Shown: one piece after another, positions 42,185 to 47,508 of the stretch
Layout of the letters: the number at the start of each line of letters is the position of its first letter
Numbering within the stretch: the first letter of the stretch is position 1
NCBI RefSeq assembly: GCF_015845845.1
Contig: NZ_LDIG01000102.1
Location: 1-47,508 of the forward strand
DNA from: Paenibacillus dendritiformis
Lineage (GTDB): Bacteria > Bacillota > Bacilli > Paenibacillales > Paenibacillaceae
Reading direction: 5' to 3'
DNA length: 47,508 bases
Notes under the pieces: model-generated
Database searches by the model: none
The model's input: only the letters and a program-made list of their open reading frames with translations
What the model was told of the DNA's origin: nothing
Position numbers and translations under genes: made by a program

Positions 42185-43831
42185 TTGTCACAACTGGGAT
42201 TATCCGTTAAGACATTCAACCGTGTAACCGAGCAGATGAAGCGCCGTTTTCGCTACGCGACTTTGGAACAGGGCTGGCGCTATTACCGCAAGCGGGCCGT
42301 GCTGGGTATGGCGGCCGAGGAACAGGCCGGCGGCGGGGAAGAGCCGGATCAGTGGATAGCGGCCGAAGTGTATGAGACGAAGCGTTACCGCGTCCGGTTC
42401 AACTGCACCGCCGTCAAGCGGAGCCAGTGCACCTGTCCGGAGGAGGGCGGCTGCAAGCATATGGCCGCCGTCTATTTTCAGCTGTGTGACGAGCTGGGGA
42501 AGAAGCCGGAATTGTATCTGGCTGAATTCCGCCAGGTTTATATCGAAGAGGAACGCCAACGCATGGTGCTGCGCAAGCGGGCCGAGCATAAGGCGGAGCT
42601 CGAACGGCGCAAGAAGGCTTGGCAGATGAGTCTGTCTCCGTCGGCTCCGGCTCAAGAATGGCATGATTTTTTCCATCGAAAATATAGCAAGCCCTTCACC
42701 GATTACCATTCTCCGGTGACCGATATCGCGGCCTGGGCTCAAAATGAATTGTACCGCGAGGGAGAACGCTTTCCCGGGCAGGTTGTTCCGTTATACCGCA
42801 TGCATGTCCTGCTCTTCTTGCTGCGGCAGCTGTCCATCCGTTACGGCCAAGGCAGCTCCCGGAGCTATCCGGGCCGGGACGCTCCGGCTTCGGAGACGGT
42901 CCGGCCCTATATGGAGGAGCTGCGGCGGCTGGCGGAGTCTTACGACCCCTGCGCTACCCCTGCCGCTTATGAGCCGCATGTCGCCGCCCTGGGCGAGATC
43001 GCGGAAGCGGTGGCCTTGTCCGAGGAGGAATCGGCGGTCGACGGACTGGACGTGCTCGCCCTGCTCTGGTCGACCGTGTTGAACCGGCCGGACTGGATGG
43101 AGGAGGCGCACCGCAGGCTGGAACGGATGCTCGTTCCCGTCTCGTCGCTCCGTCCACGGCGCCGGGACGCGATCCGGGTGGCGCTGGTTCATTTGGAGGT
43201 GCTGCTTGGACGCGAAGCCGAGGCGGTGAAGCGGCTGAGCGAGCTGACCTACCACAACGATCCCGGACGGTACTGGGGTTATTTGCGCGAGCATGAACGC
43301 TCCGGACGCTACGATCGGATTGTCTATTGGCTCGGCGCCCTCGCTCCGTTGATCCGCCAGTCCGGCCAGGTCTCCGATTTGGAGCAATACTGGGAATTTT
43401 GGAAGCGGGTCTATGAACGGATGCCGGACAAGGACGGTCTGGAAGCGCTCGTCCTCTCTTTGCTGCCTGGCATTTCTCCGTACTTGTCTTCCTTTTTGCT
43501 GGAACAGGGGCGGTACCGCGATTGGGCGGAAATTCAATTGCTTCAGCGGGTCTCGCCCGCAGATATCGCGTCCGGCGAACTGGAAGCGGTGGAACGCGCC
43601 GCTCCGGAGCTGCTGCTGCCGTTGTTCCACCAGGCGATTGAGCGCCATATCGAGGAACGGACGAAGGAGCATTACCGCGAGGCCGCCCGCTTGCTTCAAC
43701 GGTTGAAGCCGCTCTATGAAGCCTGCGGCTCGGCCGGTACATGGGAGCTGTTCATGGAGCGGTTCGCGGCCCGCTACGCCCGCTTGCGGGCGCTGCACAA
43801 AGAGTTACGAGAAGGAGCGCTCTTGACATGA
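42185..43831 (+). CDS. ywqB: SWIM zinc-finger protein (YwqB-like)
   Basis: A cytoplasmic protein of 548 aa with a SWIM-type zinc finger: C82-x-C84, then C90-x-H92 in CTCPEEGGCKH. SWIM domains bind DNA or protein partners. The rest is helical and highly charged, with no known enzyme motif. The start is TTG at 42185, eight bases after GGAGGT (42171-42176); a GTG at 42179 is only two bases from that site. It overlaps the SNF2 gene by ATGA, so the two proteins are made together and probably act as a complex. B. subtilis has the same pair as YwqB and YwqA; their role is not firmly known. Confidence 0.88.
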   Translation: MSQLGLSVKTFNRVTEQMKRRFRYATLEQGWRYYRKRAVLGMAAEEQAGGGEEPDQWIAAEVYETKRYRVRFNCTAVKRSQCTCPEEGGCKHMAAVYFQLCDELGKKPELYLAEFRQVYIEEERQRMVLRKRAEHKAELERRKKAWQMSLSPSAPAQEWHDFFHRKYSKPFTDYHSPVTDIAAWAQNELYREGERFPGQVVPLYRMHVLLFLLRQLSIRYGQGSSRSYPGRDAPASETVRPYMEELRRLAESYDPCATPAAYEPHVAALGEIAEAVALSEEESAVDGLDVLALLWSTVLNRPDWMEEAHRRLERMLVPVSSLRPRRRDAIRVALVHLEVLLGREAEAVKRLSELTYHNDPGRYWGYLREHERSGRYDRIVYWLGALAPLIRQSGQVSDLEQYWEFWKRVYERMPDKDGLEALVLSLLPGISPYLSSFLLEQGRYRDWAEIQLLQRVSPADIASGELEAVERAAPELLLPLFHQAIERHIEERTKEHYREAARLLQRLKPLYEACGSAGTWELFMERFAARYARLRALHKELREGALLT

Positions 43832-46728
43832 AGGAACAGGGAGCTTGGAAGGTGGAATGCCTCTCTCGCCGCCAGGGCGGATTTCTGCTTCATCACGGGG
43901 AGTTCAGACGGACTCTGCGGACGTTCAAGCATACGCTGTTCGGCTGGCACCGGCCTTCCTTTTACGGCACGATGCTGGACGAGGCGGAGGAAGGCCGCGT
44001 CCTGGGCATTGCCGTCTCTCCCGTCATGCTCCTGGAGCTGGCGGAAGAGCCGATCTCCGTCCGCTGGGCGGGGATTGCATGGGGAGACAGCTTCCGCATC
44101 GCGGCGTCGGCCGCCCATATCTATGCGGAAGTGCTGCGGGACGGCCGCTACCGGCCGTCATTCGACTTGTGGAAGCAGGGCAAGCGCGGCTGGGATCTGC
44201 AGTTGACGATGGAAGAGCGCCTGGCTCTGGAAGCGTTGGAGCAAGAGGCGGCCGCCCTCGGCGATCCGGGCCTGGCCCGCTGGTTCGACGAGCTGATGGC
44301 TGACGCCCAGGCCCGGCGTGACGAACATCCGGGGGTATGGCGGATGATCGCGTCCGTGAGGCCGGGCATCGAGACGCTGCGCCTTCCCGAACGGGCTGCG
44401 GCCTGGTGGGAGGAGGCCGACTGGCTGGAGGCGATCGGCTGGGCAAGGGACGAGACGCCGTTCCGTTTCATGGTGCGGCTGGACGAGCCGGAGGAGGAGC
44501 GCGGCCCGTGGAGGCTCCGCGTGCTGCTGCAAGACAAGGAGCAGCCGGCCGTCCAGTTGGCCTGCGCTTATATGCCCGAAGGCCGGGGTTACCGGGCTGC
44601 CGCCGCGGAAGGCGCGTTCCCGGAGACGTGGCAGTCTTATGTCGACAGCCGGGTACACCATGAGACGGACAAAATCGTCCGTCTCCTCCCCTGGCTCGCG
44701 CCGGAGGAGGCGGGCGGCGGGCTGAAGACCCTGCTCACCGAGGCGGAGGCGTGGCAGTTCCTGGCGGAGGGCAGCCTGATTCTGACCGATGCGGGCATTC
44801 TGGTGGCCGTGCCGGCCTGGTGGCAGCGCGCGCGCCGCTTGCAGACGCGGCTGAAGGCGAAGCTCACCGGGAACGGCTTCACCGGGACGTCCTATATCGG
44901 ACTGGAGCAGATGATGCAGTTCGATTGGAAGCTCGCTATCGGCGACTCCCAGTTCACGGAGGAGCAGTTCCGCGCCCTGCTTGAAGAGGACCGGCGGTTA
45001 ATTTATCAGAATGGACAATGGGTGGCGCTGAATCCGGAGGAAGCGGCACGGATACGGCGCATTATGATGAAGGCCGAGCGGGAAGGCTTGTCGCTGGGCG
45101 AAGTGCTGGAGCTGCAGCTAACGGCCGAGAAGGAGACGCTGGAAGAAGAGGACCCGCTGCAGCGGAAGGATGCGGTTCGGCTTGAGCTGGAACTGAACAG
45201 CTATCTTCAGACGTTCATCGATAAGTTGAAGCATCACGACTCCATCCCGCTGTGCGAACCGCCTGCGGGCCTGCGCGGCGAGCTGCGCAGCTATCAGCTC
45301 CAGGGGTTCTCCTGGCTTGCCTTCATGCGGCGGTTCGGGCTGGGCGCCTGTCTTGCCGACGACATGGGGCTGGGGAAGACGATTCAATGGATTGCTTATA
45401 TGCTCCGCATTCAAGAGGAGGAGCCTGAGAAGGCTCCGTCCCTTCTCATCTGCCCCACCTCGCTGATGGGGAATTGGCAGAAGGAGCTGGAGCGCTTTGC
45501 GCCGAGCTTGAAGGTGCATTTGCACTATGGGCTTGATCGGGCCAAGGGAGAAGGCTTTGCCGCTGCGGCCCGTCAGGCGGATGTCGTGATTACGACGTAT
45601 ACACTCGCGCTCAAGGATCGGGAGGAGCTGCGGCAGATCGTCTGGAGCTCGCTCTGTCTCGACGAAGCGCAAAATATCAAGAACCCCTATGCGAAGCAAT
45701 CGGTGGCCATTCGCAAGCTGCAGGCCAGACACCGGATCGCCTTGACGGGGACGCCGATCGAGAATCATTTGACCGAGCTGTGGTCCATCTTCGATTTCTT
45801 GAACCCGGGCTATCTGGGGTCGCTCTCCCATTTCCGCCAGACCTACATCCTGCCGATCGAGCGCACCCGCGACAAGGAATGGATGCAGCTGGTGCAGCGG
45901 CTGGTGCAGCCGTTCCTGCTGCGGCGCATGAAGAGCGACCCGGACATCCAGCTCAATCTGCCGGAGAAGCACGAGGCGAAGGTGTATGTTCCGTTGACGG
46001 CGGAGCAGGCGTCCTTGTACGAGCAGACGCTGCAGGATCTTTTCGCGCCGATCGAGCGGATGGAGATGTTGGAGCGGCGCGCTCATATTCTCGCCGCCCT
46101 CACGAAGCTGAAGCAGGTGTGCAATCATCCCGCGATGCTGCGCAAGGAAGGGCCGGCCGGATGGAGGCCGGAACGCTCGGGCAAGCTGGTCCGCCTGCTC
46201 GAGATGCTGGAGGAGCTTCGCTCGGAAGGCGAACGCTGCCTCATCTTCACTCAGTATGCGGAGACGGGACGCCTCCTGCAGGCGGTGCTGGAGCGGGAGA
46301 CCGGCGAACGGGTGCCATTCCTTCACGGCGGCGTGCCGAAGAAGGAGAGGGACCGGATGGTGGAGCAGTTCCAGGGGGAGAGCGCCGCAGACGCCGGGCG
46401 CGCATCGGCCTTCATCCTCTCGCTGAAGGCCGGGGGAACCGGCTTGAATCTGACGGCGGCGAATCATGTGTTCCACTATGATCGCTGGTGGAATCCGGCG
46501 GTCGAGAATCAGGCGTCCGACCGGGCATACCGCATCGGCCAGACCCGCAACGTTCAGGTGCACAAGCTCATTGCGCTCGGCACGCTGGAGGAGCGGATCG
46601 ATGATATGATCGAGCAGAAGCTGCAGCTGAGCGAGCAGGTGATGAGCAGCGGCGACAAATGGATTACGGAAATGTCCACGACGGAGCTGCGCGAGCTGTT
46701 CGCCCTGCGGAGTCATTGGATGGAATAA
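43828..46728 (+). CDS. ywqA: SNF2-family DNA translocase/helicase (YwqA-like)
   Basis: An ATP-driven double-stranded DNA translocase of 966 aa. The first 450 residues are a family-specific N-terminal region, probably the contact for the SWIM partner. The SNF2 ATPase follows: Walker A DMGLGKT with K517, DEAQ box (612-615), and GTPIENHLTELWSI. The C-terminal helicase domain has AGGTGLNLT and RAYRIGQTR (899-907). The ATG at 43828 overlaps the SWIM gene's stop by ATGA. SNF2-SWIM pairs remodel protein-DNA contacts or help repair in other organisms; here this is inference. A strong terminator follows. Confidence 0.95.
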   Translation: MKEQGAWKVECLSRRQGGFLLHHGEFRRTLRTFKHTLFGWHRPSFYGTMLDEAEEGRVLGIAVSPVMLLELAEEPISVRWAGIAWGDSFRIAASAAHIYAEVLRDGRYRPSFDLWKQGKRGWDLQLTMEERLALEALEQEAAALGDPGLARWFDELMADAQARRDEHPGVWRMIASVRPGIETLRLPERAAAWWEEADWLEAIGWARDETPFRFMVRLDEPEEERGPWRLRVLLQDKEQPAVQLACAYMPEGRGYRAAAAEGAFPETWQSYVDSRVHHETDKIVRLLPWLAPEEAGGGLKTLLTEAEAWQFLAEGSLILTDAGILVAVPAWWQRARRLQTRLKAKLTGNGFTGTSYIGLEQMMQFDWKLAIGDSQFTEEQFRALLEEDRRLIYQNGQWVALNPEEAARIRRIMMKAEREGLSLGEVLELQLTAEKETLEEEDPLQRKDAVRLELELNSYLQTFIDKLKHHDSIPLCEPPAGLRGELRSYQLQGFSWLAFMRRFGLGACLADDMGLGKTIQWIAYMLRIQEEEPEKAPSLLICPTSLMGNWQKELERFAPSLKVHLHYGLDRAKGEGFAAAARQADVVITTYTLALKDREELRQIVWSSLCLDEAQNIKNPYAKQSVAIRKLQARHRIALTGTPIENHLTELWSIFDFLNPGYLGSLSHFRQTYILPIERTRDKEWMQLVQRLVQPFLLRRMKSDPDIQLNLPEKHEAKVYVPLTAEQASLYEQTLQDLFAPIERMEMLERRAHILAALTKLKQVCNHPAMLRKEGPAGWRPERSGKLVRLLEMLEELRSEGERCLIFTQYAETGRLLQAVLERETGERVPFLHGGVPKKERDRMVEQFQGESAADAGRASAFILSLKAGGTGLNLTAANHVFHYDRWWNPAVENQASDRAYRIGQTRNVQVHKLIALGTLEERIDDMIEQKLQLSEQVMSSGDKWITEMSTTELRELFALRSHWME

Positions 46729-46731
46729 AAG

Positions 46732-46765
46732 AGGCGTCCCCGGTTTAGACCGGGGGCGCCTTTTT
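46732..46765 (+). terminator. Terminator of the SWIM-SNF2 operon
   Basis: AGGCGTCCCCGGT (46732-46744) pairs with ACCGGGGGCGCCT (46749-46761) with one mismatch, then five T residues. Confidence 0.9.
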
Positions 46766-47297
46766 GGCATGCTGCGGATGGCCTGGCTCTCCATGCTTCA
46801 TATGACGGCCATTGGGGCCAATCCTGCAATTTTACAGTATTTTATGGCCGCGCCGGGCCTTTTCGCGGAAATTCCTGCTGGATTGCAGGATTTCGCCTGT
46901 TTTAACGTTGCCGGAGGTGAAGCGGGCTGAAATTGATGTAATTTTGCAGGATTACTAATAAGGGGATTAGGTAGCGTAAAAATTACTGCACTTTTGCAGC
47001 ATTGGTGGGGGAGGGACGGAAAAGGGAGCGTGCTCCAAGCCCGAAGGCAAGGGAAAAACGCGGACGTTTTTGTGTATGGGCCGTTCAAGATGATGGCTGT
47101 TTGTCTTAGCGGTATAGAGCACAGTGTTCTTTCCTCTGTTGGCCCTGCATAACTTTCCTTTTTTTACAAAACATAAGCAGACCTGAATCCGTGAAATGAA
47201 ATCATAGAAAAGTTAGAAAATGAGCCGCCGGTAAAGTAAAATAAGGAAAAAGGGAAGAATTCCCGTATTTCTTTAACTCACCCCGGAGGTGCCATTG
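46766..47297. other. Gene-free region before the IS1380-type transposase
   Basis: This stretch holds the four repeats (46823-47003) and the probable left part of an IS1380-type element. No gene or promoter was recognised. A/T-rich sequence from about 47150 to 47280 probably belongs to the insertion sequence and carries its own promoter. Confidence 0.5.
46823..47003 (+). repeat. Four dispersed copies of a 20-base repeat
   Basis: The copies begin at 46823, 46874, 46935 and 46984. A consensus by eye is CCTGCAATTTTGCAGGATTT; each copy differs by three to five bases. Several copies have a short self-complementary core (CTGCA with TGCAG), so they could fold. Starts are 49-61 bases apart. Confidence 0.6.
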
Positions 47298-47508
47298 ATG
47301 AAACCCGTACGTTTTCAACTGGATCAGTCCGTGGAGATGCTGACCGCTCATTCCGGTCTTGCCCTCATTGGCTTGCTCCTTTCCCATACCCAGATTGCCA
47401 AGCGCTTGACTCGTTCCTCGCTTCCCGGTGTACATCAACCCACGGTCACTCACCCGGATGTGGTCTACGCGTACCTGGGGCTACTTTGTCAAGGGAAAAG
47501 TGACTTTG
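47143..47508 (+). mobile_element. IS1380-type insertion sequence, left end (partial)
   Basis: The transposase start defines the element; its right part is outside the window. The left boundary is a guess at about 47143 (CCCTGCATAAC), based on a change to A/T-rich sequence and the usual 100-200 base leader of these elements. No inverted repeat can be confirmed because the other end is not in the window. Confidence 0.5.
47298..47508 (+). CDS. IS1380-family transposase (3' partial)
   Basis: The first 70 residues of a DDE transposase of the IS1380 family. The N-terminal blocks MKPVRFQLD, LTAHSGLALIG and DVVYAYLGLLCQGKSDF are characteristic of the family. The ATG at 47298 has CGGAGGT (47284-47290) seven bases upstream. 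The reading frame is open to the window's last base; catalytic residues lie beyond it, so whether the copy is intact cannot be judged. Confidence 0.88.
   Translation, partial: MKPVRFQLDQSVEMLTAHSGLALIGLLLSHTQIAKRLTRSSLPGVHQPTVTHPDVVYAYLGLLCQGKSDF

Noticed and set aside
42185-46728. Possible DISARM-like or other phage-defence locus around the SNF2 gene
   Set aside because: No methyltransferase, DUF1998, phospholipase-D or nuclease gene is next to it; only the SWIM gene is coupled, as in the housekeeping-type YwqA/YwqB pair.
45118-46794. 558-codon open frame opposite the SNF2 gene
   Set aside because: It is a shadow of the SNF2 coding frame; its product is an Arg/Leu/Gln-rich mix without motifs.
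1-47508. tRNA, rRNA or CRISPR array
   Set aside because: No cloverleaf-like sequence, rRNA segment or regularly spaced repeat array was found on reading either strand.

Overview
The window looks like part of a chromosome of a spore-forming, low-to-mid-GC Firmicute, most likely Paenibacillus or a close relative. The reasons are a Tlp spore protein, Spo0M, a YhcN/YlaJ spore lipoprotein, two complete Ger germinant-receptor operons, a caa3 oxidase cluster of Bacillus type, strong AGGAGG ribosome sites and frequent TTG/GTG starts. I cannot name the species. No rRNA, tRNA, CRISPR array or phage block was seen. Both window ends lie inside mobile elements: the 3' part of a group II intron on the left and the 5' part of an IS1380-type insertion sequence on the right.

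Layout. 1-926: end of a group II intron with its reverse transcriptase/maturase. 927-1393: gene-free, with three copies of a 19-base repeat. 1394-10980: mostly single genes on both strands: tlp, a RelP-type (p)ppGpp synthetase, a zinc-ribbon coiled-coil protein, a TrmB-type regulator, an unknown 103-aa protein, MscL with a zinc-ribbon tail, a YegS-type lipid kinase, Spo0M, an unknown small protein, an MFS transporter, an unknown 62-aa protein and a YhcN/YlaJ lipoprotein. 11199-16988: the caa3 cytochrome c oxidase cluster ctaCDEF, then ctaG and a DUF420 (CtaM-like) gene, with a promoter, a likely cre site and a long structured leader. 17161-21584: an ABC region with a membrane protein, a YtrA-type GntR regulator and its ATPase, then a YhaQ/YhaP-like exporter pair, with a promoter and an operator-like palindrome in front. 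21784-25080: a tyrosine phosphatase and a large secreted nucleotidase.

25144-41960: two Ger operons flank a maltodextrin-use region. The left Ger operon (minus strand) has the order gerB-gerA-gerC; the right one (plus strand) has gerA-gerB-gerC. Between them lie a cytoplasmic neopullulanase-like enzyme and an operon of a maltodextrin-binding lipoprotein, two permeases, a surface lipoprotein alpha-amylase and a LacI-type regulator (MalR). A LacI-type palindrome lies just upstream of the binding-protein gene, so MalR probably controls the operon. The transporter has no ATPase gene here and probably borrows a shared MsmX-type ATPase.

42185-46728: a translationally coupled SWIM zinc-finger protein and SNF2 helicase (YwqB/YwqA-like). 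46729-47297: terminator, four copies of a 20-base repeat and the probable left end of the IS1380-type element, whose transposase runs off the window.

I did not find a clearly new multi-gene system. The points most worth checking are the paired Ger operons around the mal genes, the SWIM-SNF2 pair, the palindromic operators at three promoters, the structured cta leader, and the two short dispersed repeat families beside the mobile elements.
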